Positions 36,271-48,104 of a stretch of DNA of 64,000 bases are shown here, piece by piece (position 1 is the first letter of the stretch; the number at the start of each line of letters is the position of its first letter). Both the position numbers and the translations under genes were made by a program. Below the pieces are notes generated by a model, which worked only from the letters and a program-made list of their open reading frames with translations, had not been told where the DNA came from and did not search any database. Source of the stretch: Meghimatium bilineatum (Eukaryota; Mollusca; Gastropoda; Stylommatophora; Philomycidae); assembly GCA_034231615.1 (NCBI GenBank), contig CM067309.1, positions 36,297,750 to 36,361,749 on the forward strand, given 5' to 3'.

Positions 36271-36589
36271 TATAAGAAATATAACAAAATAGAGGATGAC
36301 AAATACACTGATATTGTTACTACCTTGAATTTGAGCTTCTACGACCTCCAATAAACTCCTCTTTGTACTTTTTACTTGTGGACTTTTGTCTGTGGATTGA
36401 TGATTTATTCATTGCAGACATTTAACATTTACTTTAATGATACAAAAAGGGGCATAGAATAGAAGAAACCAAACATTTCAAAAGATGTACAATTCAGTTT
36501 TACTTACTATTGACAGACAATTAATCCGTAGTAATAAATGAATAGGCAAAAAAGATTCTGGCAAGGACCTTCTTCGTCCTTGTTGCCCG

Positions 36590-36850
36590 GCCTGAAAGGG
36601 GGGAAAATAATAGTGAAACTTTTACATGTCATGCATGTTGTAAGAGGTGACTCAGGCTTTTAGGGGATGGAGTTGGCTGTCACATCCCTTACAGGGTCAA
36701 ATGGCACAGAAACCTTGCTAAAGTCAAATGTGTCAGGACCAATGGCCAAGATATCACAGCCAAGCTGCAAGCCATGACACGGTGCATTTAATTCTCCAGA
36801 CTACGTCCTATTAATCTGAAGGAGTTTGAAAAAGAATGCAGATGAAAAGG
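36590..36850 (+). mobile_element. SINE-A, divergent
   Basis: 'ggtgactcaggcttttaggg', 'ggagttggctgtcacatccc', 'tcaaatgtgtcaggaccaat' and 'ctgaaggagtttgaaaaaga' preserve the SINE-A order with about one change in six. Confidence 0.75.
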
Positions 36851-36880
36851 GCCTCCTTAATATGACACTGGAGAAATTAT

Positions 36881-36956
36881 GATGGTTGCACAGAACAGAG
36901 AGTAGCAGTGCTTGATGATGGTTGCACAGAACAGAGAGTAGCAGTGCTTGATAATG
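36881..36956. repeat. 38-bp direct duplication
   Basis: 'gatggttgcacagaacagag' + 'agtagcagtgcttgat' occurs twice in succession. Confidence 0.9.
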
Positions 36957-37164
36957 TTCTGCTAAAGAAATATCACATTAAAGAAGCTATTGGTTAATCC
37001 ATGTTATTGTATTTCAAGGCAAACCCACAATTCTCCATCTTCTGAGAAGATGTCAAAGAATATGCATGCTGATAGTCCCCATGGCTAGCTAGCTGGATAA
37101 ACACTTTTAATTCTACTCGTTGTGTTCTCAGTTCTATTTATACCATAAATAATATTGAATTGCC

Positions 37165-37440
37165 GCCCATGTGTTACCGAGGTCTGAGAGGGAAGTAAAG
37201 AACAGCAACACTGTTTACCTTCCATGCATGTCGTAAGAGGCGACTAAGGAGGTTATGGGATGGAGTTGGCTGTCCCATTCCATATAGGGTCAACATGACC
37301 CAAAGCTATACTAAAGTCATGTGTCAGACCGAAAGGCGCAGATATTGCATCATTGTTGTAAACCATGACACAAGACATTCCGTTCTCTGGACTACATCTT
37401 GCTAATTTGGAGGAGTTTGAGAATGAACGAAGAAGAAGAA
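37165..37440 (+). mobile_element. SINE-A, complete, with 14-bp target duplication
   Basis: 276 bp from 'gcccatgtgttaccgaggtc' to a GAAGAAGAAGAA tail. Flanks 'aatattgaattgcc' (37151-37164) and 'aatactgaattgcc' (37441-37454) differ at one base. Confidence 0.93.
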
Positions 37441-37839
37441 AATACTGAATTGCCTTGGATGCAGCATGGATACCTCCTGGATACCTCATCTATCCCAGTG
37501 TCCACTCCAGCAAGTGACCACAAACTTCAGTACATCACCAGTGTTTATCTTAAATTCACAGATACAAGTCTGTCTGCTCTCTTATTACTACGAATATCAG
37601 CACACCCAGGGCAATAGATCAATGTGATACCCAGAAGTTTAAAAATAGTTATAGTTTTGACAATGGATATTCTGAATATTTTGTTCATTTGCATATTGTC
37701 AAAAGGAGCAGCTATCACAGACAATTTGTAAACCATGAAGCATTAAAGACATAGTATTGACTTTAACCCCAATCATCATAATTGAAGCAATTATTCTGTA
37801 TTTCCCATTGTGCTCCATGAAAACTCTCAATATCAATAG

Positions 37840-38610
37840 TTATAATAAACTCCAAGCCAGATTTTTCTCATATTTTCAGATAAATCAAAAATCATGGGAC
37901 TTACCAGTTCAACAAATAACATCTCAGTAAACAACCAAATACTGGGAAAAGTCTCCAACTTTAATTACTTGGGTAACCAAATGTTTGTTGATGGAGACTC
38001 AATTAAAGAAATAAATACATGCATAGCAGTTGCAGCTAGCACATTTACCAAACTAACTAATATCTGAAAGTCAAAAGATCTAGGAAGAAACACCAAGCTA
38101 AAGCTATTCAACTCCTATATTGTCTCAGTATTAACATATGAAAGAGAAAGCTGGAAATCAACTCAAGCAACAGATCAAAAATTAAACAGCTTCGAAAACA
38201 AATGTCTTCGGAAACTGATGAACATAAAATGGAGCGATTTCGTCACAAATAGTGATTTAAGAAAGAAAGCACACCAAGAATATGTTTCAAACGTCATAAG
38301 AAAACGCAGATGGAAATACCTGGGTTATGTTTTAAGACTAGATGAAAAGAGAATAAACTAACACGCCCTTACATGGACACCTGAGGGTAAAATAAAACGA
38401 GAAAGGCGAAAAGCAAACCTAAAAAACACCATGCTTAAAGAAGAGGAAATAACAGGCTGCAGGACCATACAAGAACTAATACTGCAGGCAGCGGACCGCA
38501 ACACATGGAGAATCAAAACCTCTGTCCTATGTGCCGACTGTGGCATGAAAGGAACATATTTCTCACCACCACGGAGAGATCCACCACCACACAATATCAT
38601 CCTTCCCGGC
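37840..38610 (+). mobile_element. LINE C-terminal fragment
   Basis: Encodes NYLGNQMFVDGDSIKEIN, LTYERESWKSTQATDQKL, RRWKYLGYVLRLDEKRIN, LTWTPEGKIKRERRKANLKN and IKTSVLCADCGMKGT. The '..ALxWxPEGKxKRxRxK...' and '..ALCA..' blocks are typical of the post-RT domain of marine-invertebrate LINEs. Stops inside; catalytic RT core absent. Confidence 0.8.
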
Positions 38611-38822
38611 TTTATTTGATATCAGTTGATTCATTTAAAGGTCTGCTTTTCCATTGTTCCATTTTCTCCATTATTTGTCAAGATTCTGTCTGTATTCATC
38701 AATCATGTATGTGTAGTACAACATTACCACAAATGGATAAGATCAATAATATGTACTGACTGCAGTAAAACTGAAATCCATCAGGCAAAGCTTGGAACAG
38801 CGCAATGAAGTTTTGCTAATCA

Positions 38823-38890
38823 CTGGAAACACATATAAAAACACACAAACTGATGTTTCAACCAAAAAGCCTTTATCAAGACACACAGCA
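38823..38890 (+). repeat. block shared with 29.6 kb
   Basis: 'gatgtttcaaccaaaaagcc' 'tttatcaagacacac' resembles 29595-29635. Origin unknown; possibly the 3' end of a retroelement. Confidence 0.45.
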
Positions 38891-39114
38891 AATAACCATG
38901 AGTAAGAACAGCACTATTGTATATACACATACACACGGATAAGCATGGCAGCCAATTCCTTCACACCACAAGTCTGCAACCTCTCCAATATCAATTGACT
39001 GACTGTTTTCTATATCGGTGGCCGTTCCATAGATTGTCTTATTGAGTTACAATGTTCTGTTTACACTTGACCCATACATCAGAACAATCTGCAATCTACA
39101 TATAGTGGGTACAA

Positions 39115-39310
39115 TGATAGGTCTGCCAACTAGGTCAGATAATCTGCCAAATTAATTAACAGCTTTCTGTGAATATCCATCTCTGTGGGCCAGTGTTCCT
39201 CCTTTAACTGGTTTAATGAAATGTAGTCTTGCAGGATATGTTCTGCTGTCTGTCCACATAGACACAGAGGTAATGCTATCAGTCTTGGATGAATATATAG
39301 TATATGAAAT
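39115..39310 (-). mobile_element. LINE 3' end (CPCG type), variant end
   Basis: Partner of 36070-36270: same end, same internal region (TLAHRDGYSQKAVN in one frame, AEHILQDY in another) and the same AT-rich 5' flank. The knuckle reads LCLCGQ. Confidence 0.75.
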
Positions 39311-39534
39311 ATAATTGTTGTAGTGTGACAAGTATGTCAACAACAATATATTCATGTGATCAAATAAACATGAAAAGCGAGACAACACCATTACCATGTT
39401 TTTGAGGGACATGTTTATTCAACTGGATAATCAGTCTGTCTATAGTTGCTTTCCTGACTCCACTTTGTTCTTTAAGTTTGAATAAGTCAATTTTAAGCTT
39501 CAGTGTCCTGTTTTGAGAAAGAACACAACTTTGT

Positions 39535-40587
39535 TAGCTAGTAGATAGTCGTGTGAACTAGAAAACAGATGTGTGAGCTAGAAGACATGTGTGAACTAGA
39601 AGACAGATGTGTGAGCTAGAAGACAGATGTGTGAACTAGAAGACAGATGTGTCAGCTAGAAAACATGTGTGAGCTAGAAGACAGTTGTGTGCGCTATGAC
39701 AAACGTTGATCTAGAAGACAGATCTGTGAGCTAGAAGACAGATGTGTGAACAAGAAGACAGATGTGTGAGCTAGAAGACAGTTGTGTGCGTTAAGACAAA
39801 CATTGATCTAGAAGACAGATGTGTAAGCTAGAAGACATATGTGTGAACTAGAAAACAGATGTGTGAGCTAGAAAACAGATGTGTGAGCTAGAAAACAGAT
39901 GTGTGAGCTAGAAGACAGTTGTGTGCGCTAAGACAAACGTTGATCTAGAAGACAGATGTGTGAGCTAGAAGACAGATGTGTGAACTAGAAGACGTGTGAA
40001 CTAGAAGACATGTGTGAACTAGAAGACATGTGTGAACTAGAAGACGTGTGAACTAGAAGACATGTGTGAACTAGAAGACATGTGTGAACTAGAAGACATG
40101 TGTGAACTAGAAGACGTGTGAACTAGAAGACATGTGTGAACTAGAAGACATGTGTGAACTAGAAGACATGTGTGAACTAGAAGACATGTGTGAACTAGAA
40201 GACGTGTGAACTAGAAGACATGTGTGAACTAGAAGACATGTGTGAACTAGAAGACATGTGTGAACTAGAAGACATGTGTGAACTAGAAGACATGTGTGAA
40301 CTAGAAGACATGTGTGAACTAGAAGACATGTGTGAACTAGAAGACATGTGTGAACTAGAAGACATGTGAACTAGAAGACATGTGTGAACTAGAAGACATG
40401 TGTGAACTAGAAGACATGTGAACTAGAAGACATGTGTGAACTAGAAGACATGTGTGAACTAGAAGACGTGTGAACTAGAAGACATGTGTGAACTAGAAGA
40501 CAGATGTGTGAACTAGAAGACATATGTGTGAGCTAGAATAAAGTCATGTACGCTAAGACAAACGTTGATCTAGAAGGCAGATGAGTG
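39535..40587. repeat. complex 16-21-bp minisatellite, 1.05 kb
   Basis: Units of 'tgtgtgaactagaagaca' (18 bp), a 16-bp form lacking two bases, and longer gctagaa forms. A homogenised core (about 39985-40500) is flanked on both sides by more complex units containing 'gctaagacaaacgttgatct'. Confidence 0.93.
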
Positions 40588-41544
40588 AATTTTTAAAATA
40601 CATAATTAAGCAAGACTGTAGTTTCCTAAATATTTGGGGTTACACGTGGGTGGAGAGAGAAGGGTAAAACCTATTGATGAATCTATGGACAGCACTTTAG
40701 CAGCAATATCTCATCATATCAAACTCTAGCCGCAATATGCTAATTTACTGCCATTTTTTATATTAATTAGTTCTGTACACACCTAAAAATTGTAGAAATA
40801 GGATCTTACCTTTGCCCACACAAATATATATAATTTCTGTGGTATTTAATTCTATTCAATAGTTTGATAATTTATTTTCATTTTTATTATGCTAATTTGC
40901 TTCAATTTTTAATATTAATTAGTTCTGTGCGCACCTAAAAATGATAGAAATAGAATCAACACATGCGTCTTGCCTATGCTAATAAGAATATAGGTACAAT
41001 ACAAGTACCAGTGGACAGGTTTCTATGGAATAAACAGCTAACATAAATTGATGGAATGAAATTCCTAAAAGTTGCATATACAGACACGTCCACTATTCGA
41101 CACATTGCGCGATAAGAGCCCCTGACCACTCGACATGCGCGCTGCACACTGAGTGGGAGGTGGATAGCCAGTTCATTGCGCGCAAATCGCTAGATCTGTA
41201 ATTTAAGTTACGACTTTTTAAGTTTCCGAGATAGTGCAATAGCATATGAAATTAGAAAGTGGTATGTTGTCACGTAATTTGTCCACAGATTCTTGTATTG
41301 AACCCAAATATATATAATTTTTGTGGAATTTAATTATATTAAATAGTTTGATTATTTATTTTCATTTTAATTATATTAATTTGCTGCCATTTTTAATATC
41401 TATTAGTTCTGCATGCACATAAAAATCATAGAAATAGGATCAACAGATGTGTCTTGCCTTTGTGAATACAAAAATGTATATATTATGTGGTATTTAAATA
41501 TACTATATATATATAAGTATGTAATTATACTGTATATAATTCAA

Positions 41545-41990
41545 TGCAAGTGTGATTCCATCATTGGCATATGGATGTAAAAGTTGGAAATCTACCGCAA
41601 TAATGGATAATTAGTTGCCTTTAAGAATAGATGCCTCAGAAAAATCACAAATACTAATTGGAAAGATTTCAAATCAAACAACATACAAAGGAGAGGAGAC
41701 AAAACAAGAATATGTGACGAACATCATCATAAAACATCACTGGACATACATCGGCCACATACTTAGAATGAAGGAAGACAGAATTCCACGACAAGCCTTT
41801 ATGTGAGCACCAGACAGGTAAAGAAAACAGGGAAGACCAAAAACAATGCTAACAAGAACAGTTATGAATGAATTAAAATCAACAGGCATAAATGCACAAG
41901 ACCTGCGATCTTTGGCAACTGACAGACAGGCATGGAGAACTATGACATCTGCCCTATGTGCCAAACTTGGCAAAAGAGGAACTGTCTGAC
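41545..41990 (+). mobile_element. LINE C-terminal fragment, duplicated copy 1
   Basis: Encodes 'SLAYGCKSWKSTAI'-like sequence, EETKQEYVTNIIIKHHWTYI, GHILRMKEDRIPRQAFM and a later RQAWRTMTSALCAKLGKRGT. Part of the 2.1-kb tandem unit. Confidence 0.75.
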
Positions 41991-43654
41991 TGGTATATAA
42001 TTAATTTTTATATTTTAAATATGCTAATTAACTGCCATTTTTTAATATTAATTAGTTGTGCGTGCTTCTGAAAATTACAGAAATGGGAACAATTGATGTG
42101 TCTTGTCTCCATGAACAAAAAAATGTAGGCCAATAGTTTGTGTGTTGTATTATTGAAAATAACAATGATAATTTAAATTTTCAGCTCAGCTACATTTTGT
42201 GGTCACAAGTTTTATTTATATTTTCCTATATGTTTCATGTAAATTATTTTGATGACAAATTCATTAGAAAAAAATACTTTACTTTTTTCAGGGTTGACGT
42301 ACAGACTTGGTTGAGATATCAATGACTTGCATGTTTAAGGGATATCTAACGATATTATTTGTAATTATGTAGCACAATTCTGAAAATTTTGTCGAAGCCA
42401 TAAGTTTTAATTTTAAGGTAGGCTTTTTTACATAGATTATAGATTTTCCTTGTCTCTCGTTTCATTGCAATTTGCTTTAGATCTTCATTGCCGAAGTACA
42501 TAAGGTTGAACGAATCATGATGTAAATATGGAAATCTTTAAATGCGTTTCAGTAACACAGATATTTAATTTCTACGATATTAATGTTTTAAATTAATGAT
42601 CAACCAGTTCTTGATTCAGCAAAACAAAAACATACCTCCATTATTTACACCAGAAGCGTTTATAGATAGTGGAATTTATTCATTGAGGGCATTAACCTCG
42701 ATGAACCTCTCAAATCAGGGGATGTAATAAGTGTGACATGTAATAATATGCACGCATATATTAATACATGATCAAAACAAAAATATTTTGATCTAATCAT
42801 TTGGCAATATCATTTAAATGAACAACTCTAATTTATTTTGAGAGATTTTATGTAACTGCTAATTTGTTGCCATTTTTAATATTAATTTATTCTGCGCGCA
42901 CCTAAAAATTATAGAAATAGGATCAACAGATGCGTCTTGCCTTTGCCAACACAAATATATATTATTTCTGTGGTATTTAATTATATTTTCAACAGTATGA
43001 TAATTTATTTTCATTATGCTAATTTGTTGCCATTTTTAATATTAATTAGTTATGAGCACACATAAAAATTATACAAATAGAATCAAAAGATACGCCTTGC
43101 CTTTGCCAACACAAATATATATACTTTCTGTGTTTTTTAATTATATTCAATAGTCTGATAATTTATTTTCATTTTAATTATGTTAATTTGCTTCCATTTT
43201 TAATATTAATTAGTTCTGCACACACCTGAAATTATAGAAAAAGGATCAATAGATGCGTCTTGTCTTTGCCAATACAAATATATATACTTTCTGTGGTATT
43301 TAATTATATTCAATAGTTTGATAATTTATTTTCATTTTAATTATGTTAATTTGCAGCCATTATTAATCTTAATTTATTCTGCGCGCACCTAAAAATTATA
43401 GAAATAGCATCAACAGATGCGTCTTGCCTTTGCCAACACAAATATATATAATTGCTGTGGTATTTGATTATATTCAACAGTTTGTTAATTATTTTCATTA
43501 CGCTAATTTGCAGCCATTATTAATGTTAATTTATTCTGCGCGCACCTAAAAATTATAGAAATAGGATCAACAGATGTGCCTTGCCTTTGCCAACACAAAT
43601 ATATATATTATGTTGTATTTAAATATATTATATATAATTATACTATATATAATT

Positions 43655-44105
43655 CAATGCAAGTGGGATTCCATCATTGACATATGGATGTGAAAGTTGG
43701 AAATCTACCGTAATAATGGATAAGAAGTTAGTTGCCTTCAAGAATAAATGCCTAAGAAACATTACAAATATTAATTGGAAAGATTTCAAATCAAACAACA
43801 TACTAAGAGAAGAGACAAAACAAGAATATGTGACGAAAATCATCAGAAATTGCCACTGGACATTATCGGCCATATACTTAGAATGAAGGAAGACAGAATT
43901 CCATGACAAACCTTCATGTGGACACCAGACGAGCAAAAGAAAACAGGGAAGACCAAAAACAATGCTCAAAAGAACATTTATGAATGAATTAAAATCAACA
44001 GGCGTAAATGCACAAGATCTGCAATACTTGGCAACTGACGGACAGGCATGGAAAACTATGATATTCGAGCGATGTGCCAACCTTGGCAAAAGAGGAACTG
44101 TCTGA
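43655..44105 (+). mobile_element. LINE C-terminal fragment, duplicated copy 2
   Basis: Encodes MTYGCESWKSTVIMDKKLV, KCLRNITNINWKDFKSN and REETKQEYVTKIIRNCHW before a frameshift; the remainder matches copy 1 at about 90 percent by eye. Confidence 0.78.
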
Positions 44106-45039
44106 CTGGTATATAATTAATTTTTATATTTCAAATATGCTACTTAGCTGCCATTTTTGAATATTGATTAGTAGTAGGCACTTCTGAAAATTAAAGAAAT
44201 GGGAACAATAGATGTGTCTTGTCTTCATGAACAAAAAAATGTATAGTTTGTGCTTTGTATTATTGAAAATAACAAAGATAAGTTAGATATTATTTATCAG
44301 CTCAGCTACAATTTATGGTCACAAGTTTTATTTATATTTTCCTATATATTTCATGTAAATTATTTTGATGTGAAATTAATTCGAAATAAATACGTAACTT
44401 TTTTTCAGGGTTGACGTACAGACTTGCTTGATATATCGTTAAATTGCATTTGTTAAGGGCTATCTAACGATATTATTTGTAATTATGTAGCACAATTCTG
44501 AAAATTGTGTCCAAGTACCTTTTTTTACAAAGATTTTCCATGTCTCTCGTTTCATTGCAATTTGATTTAGATCTTCGTTATCGAATTATATAAGGTTGAT
44601 CAAATCATGATGTAAATATGGAAATCATTAAATCCGTTTCAGTAACACAGATAGTTAATTTCTACGATATTAATATGTTATTGATTCAACCATTTTTTGA
44701 TTCAGCAAAACAAAAACATTATTTGAACCGGAAGTTAAAGATAGTAGCATTTATTTACCAAGGGACATAGCCGGGCATACACTCCAAAATCAAGGGTGGT
44801 AATAAGTATGAGATATTAATAAATCATCAAAACAGAAATATTTTGATCTGACAATTGGCAATATAATTTAAATGAACAACTCTAATAATATTTTGAGAGA
44901 TTGTATGTAACTGTTCCCATTCTCCTATTTATAAAAACGTTTTTTGAAAGCTATATGCGCGACATTCTTCCCTCACTGTTGTCATGGGTAACAAAATGTG
45001 TGGCACATAAGATTATGAAGTTTAAGGAATAATGTCCGT

Positions 45040-45420
45040 ATAAGGTTCAAGTTCCCCGCGGAACTTTACAAAAGTTGGCTCTTGACTTTGTATGGGAACC
45101 AGTGTCAGTAGTCCGTTCACATGTCTTAGACTCCACCGCGGGGTCAAGGTTCAGCCAGTGTCGAGTCAGCTCGCTCGTCACAGTACCGCTTGGGATCTAG
45201 GCTGGTTCCTCCCCATATGACATGTTAAGACAGGACGAAGTCACCGGGGTGAAGTTTTCGGTCGTACGGAATGTTAACAGCATAAACGTGCTCAGCTGAG
45301 TGGTGAGCTATACTCAGCGTCCGAGTGGCTTTCGATGTCGGCGCCTGCTATGTCATACCGCCTCGAGAGAGGATTACGGGGGTATAGGAGAGCTGCTTAG
45401 AAAGTGCTTCACTCGACTTT
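45040..45420. other. GC-rich block of unknown nature
   Basis: Unlike its AT-rich surroundings it is GC-rich with many CpGs ('ccaccgcggggtcaaggttc', 'aggacgaagtcaccggggtg', 'accgcctcgagagaggatta'). No long frame, no repeat partner in the window. Could be a 5' exon or promoter, a structural-RNA-derived insertion, or foreign DNA; undecided. Confidence 0.35.
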
Positions 45421-46556
45421 TTTGTCATTTTTTTTTTACTTTTATAATTACCTCGATAATGTTTATTCAAATTATTTCAATTTGTTTTATTGTAAAGAAT
45501 ATTTTTTTTTTACATAAAGGACAAAATATGTTGATACATAGTGATAATGTATAGTTTTTAATGACTTAAGTTCTTAATTGTCATTTTTTTACAATTGTTC
45601 TATTTATACAAGAGAACGATTTTTTTTTATTTCTGTGGATTCTTGATTTTTGATTAGGAGCAAGTACTACAGAACTGGGGGCATTCCTATATATGCTCTG
45701 CTTGCCGTTCCGTCAGCCATCTAAAAGTGTAAGTGTCCCAGTCAGTAGCTTATCACGCGTTCTTCTGATATTTCCGGAGAGGGAGCACCTTCTCCCATCA
45801 CATCTAGTCAATATCATTTCTGCCACTCTCTGAATATGTACATTGTCACGTTTCTAAGGGGGAAAACGGAATTGCAGTTTATGAGTTTTAAATACTTAAT
45901 GGTTGAGAGAGTTTTTACTTTCAACAATAACGCAAATTGACAATATAAAAACATATTGTGTTGGTTGAGTTTTTTTTAATGTAAACTTAAAATATTTTGA
46001 CTTGATAAATATATCTCTCACTATAATAGCGGAAATATGCATTTGTTTATGTAAATGGCAGATATGTGTTAGTCACGGTCTCATGGGGATTGTCTTAGTT
46101 TTATATCGCTGCCTGATATCTCGCCCGGTTGTGACGTGTCCCAGTTTCTATCAGTCTACTAATAGTCATATAACGAATGTGTCAAGTGTTCGAATCAACA
46201 CACTTGGTATAGCTTCGTGAAAACAAGAGACGTGTGATCATGTTTACGAGTTTGGCACGCTTTTTGACACAGGGGCATGGTAACACTAAGCGCAGGCGAT
46301 TGTAAAGGCTTAAATCTATTTATACATAGATCAGTGGACATAACGTATTTTCTGTAGACGTATTAAATTATTTCAAAATATTATGTGACTGTCAGGAGTC
46401 TGTCAGGGGATCATCCAATTAATAAATTAGATTTCCAACACAGCTAACCTGTGTTCTTTGATACAATTAAAAAGAAAGAATGTCTTTGACAATTTGTTTT
46501 TAGTGAACAATCTGAAAGCAATGGTAGTTAAATAAACTTAATTTCCAATAGAAACT
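45421..46556. other. no feature recognised
   Basis: AT-rich single-copy-looking sequence with poly-T runs; no exon or repeat identified. Confidence 0.5.
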
Positions 46557-46690
46557 GCCCTTGTGTTGCCGAGACTGGAAGGGGAGCAAAAAATAGCTAC
46601 ACTGTTACCTATCAAACATTTCGTAAGCAGCAACTAAGTGGATTTTGATGTGGAGTTCATTGTTCCATAAAGGCCCATAGATAACTATCA
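46557..46690 (+). mobile_element. SINE-A, 5' part
   Basis: 'gcccttgtgttgccgagact' 'ggaaggggagcaaaaaatag' and 'gattttgatgtggagttcat': the SINE-A 5' end, 3' part lost. Confidence 0.75.
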
Positions 46691-47034
46691 GGGCCGTAGA
46701 GACGTTTTCGATGAGAAAGAAGTTTTACCTAAAAAACGAATGTAAAAAATGCAGTCTTCCGTTGTTGTATGAAATATTTCCATCTTTTTACGGAGAAAGG
46801 AGTGATTACCTTTTTTGAAAAAAATCGTTAAGGGACGGGTTTCAGCCGCCATTTGGCTAAATTACTAGCAATAAAAAAATATTTTATGATTTATTAAGAG
46901 TGGAAGGGAGTTTAATCACCCCCTCCTCTCTTTATCAATAGAAGTATAAACCATGCAAGTAGATATATTTGTCGATTTAATATTGATTGACTGATTCGGA
47001 ACCACAAGAAAAATGCGCTATTAGCTCTTACTTC
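46691..47034. other. no feature recognised
   Basis: Poly-A/T-rich; nothing identified. Confidence 0.45.
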
Positions 47035-47280
47035 CTATGTGCAGTGCAGTAATTTTTTTGTGTGAGCTTTCTTTCATACCCAGGAGACTTCAACTCAGTG
47101 CAATGCCTATTGAATGAGTTTTCTACTCAACTGAGTTCTATAATTGTATAGATGACATGCTACAAGCTTCCATAAAAGAGCCTCAATATAACGACATGCC
47201 ATCTATTGAGGTTTTCTGTTGCATGGGTGGTTTGTCTAGTGGGACATTTGTGGGACCCACAGATACAACCGCATGCGTTT
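47035..47280 (-). mobile_element. hairpin-head element, second subfamily
   Basis: On minus it starts 'cgcatgcggttgtatctgtg', carries the hairpin arms (gatggcatgtc / gacatgctac region) and then a body different from the 613-bp copies, ending 'cactgcacataggaag'. The same head plus body occurs at 49770-49980. Confidence 0.75.
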
Positions 47281-47399
47281 AATATTGAAAGTAATAATTC
47301 TTGTAGACATGTATGAATCTTATATCATTGATTTTGTTTTTCCAAATGATAGTTGGTCTTGACATATCAGCTAAATCCATCTCCAGTCTTATGCGAAAT

Positions 47400-47535
47400 T
47401 CACATTTTTGACTAGGAAATCCTGTGGCTTCTGGGTCACTTGACCGTCTATGGAATGGGTCAGCCAACTCAATCCTCAAAACTTTCTTAGTCACCATTTA
47501 CGATGTGCATTTCATGTAACAGTGCAACTAAGATT
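47400..47535 (-). mobile_element. SINE-A, eroded
   Basis: 'gtctatggaatgggtcagcc', 'caactcaatcctcaaaactt' and 'tcttagtcaccatttacga' on plus match the middle of SINE-A. Confidence 0.5.
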
Positions 47536-47544
47536 TGCTCCATT

Positions 47545-47770
47545 TTCTGGTTCCCGCATACACGGACTGACAACTGATCTATCATGCATAGCACAGTCCA
47601 CATCATACGGACTGACCAGTAATCTACTGTACATAGTCCAGAACGCACCACACCGGTTGATCATAAATCTACCATACATAGTTCAGTACCCATCACATGG
47701 GTTGACCACTAATCTATCATACACATCTCAGTACACATTACTCGGGCTGACCATTGATCTAAAACACATA
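47545..47770. repeat. degenerate about 40-bp tandem repeat, 5-6 units
   Basis: Units contain 'ggactgaccagtaatctac', 'ggttgatcataaatctacc', 'gggttgaccactaatctatc', each followed by 'atacatagtccag..cacat'. Divergent, older than the other arrays. Confidence 0.75.
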
Positions 47771-48104
47771 TAACAATCATCACACGATAATCGTTTTTGT
47801 TTGTCTTTTCTTATAGGTCTTAATGTTGACATCTTAGCATTAATATTACTTTCATGAAATATACTTACGAGATAGAAATAAGGCTCTGTTTACAGGAAGA
47901 AAACTTGACTAGTGTGTCTTAGAAAGTCACTTTGACTTAACACAACGCCTTATTTTTTTTTAAAAAACAACTAATTTAAACAAAATAAACAAAGACCTTG
48001 CTATTTTTTAAAAGGTGGTTTTATGTTTACAATCAAAGGGAGATAATAAAAACAATTGCTAATAAATTTGTTTCAACGAATTATTGTCCCCTTATTAGTT
48101 ATCT

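Larger units (their letters stand above)
40735..44905. repeat. tandem region: about 160-bp monomers within a 2.1-kb duplication
   Basis: Monomers with 'aatttgctgccatttttaat', 'tagttctgcgcgcacctaaa', 'gatcaacagatgcgtcttgc' and 'tttgccaacacaaatatata' start near 40735, 40890, 41375, 42020, 42855, 43015, 43180, 43345, 43500 and 44137. On a larger scale about 41510-42835 matches 43615-44905 at an offset of about 2.1 kb, including a LINE fragment and unique-looking sequence ('cagggttgacgtacagactt' at 42289 and 44406). Confidence 0.88.

Noticed and set aside
45300..45554. 84-codon frame over the GC-rich block
   Set aside because: Runs from GC-rich into poly-T sequence with a hydrophobic, low-complexity end; no domain.
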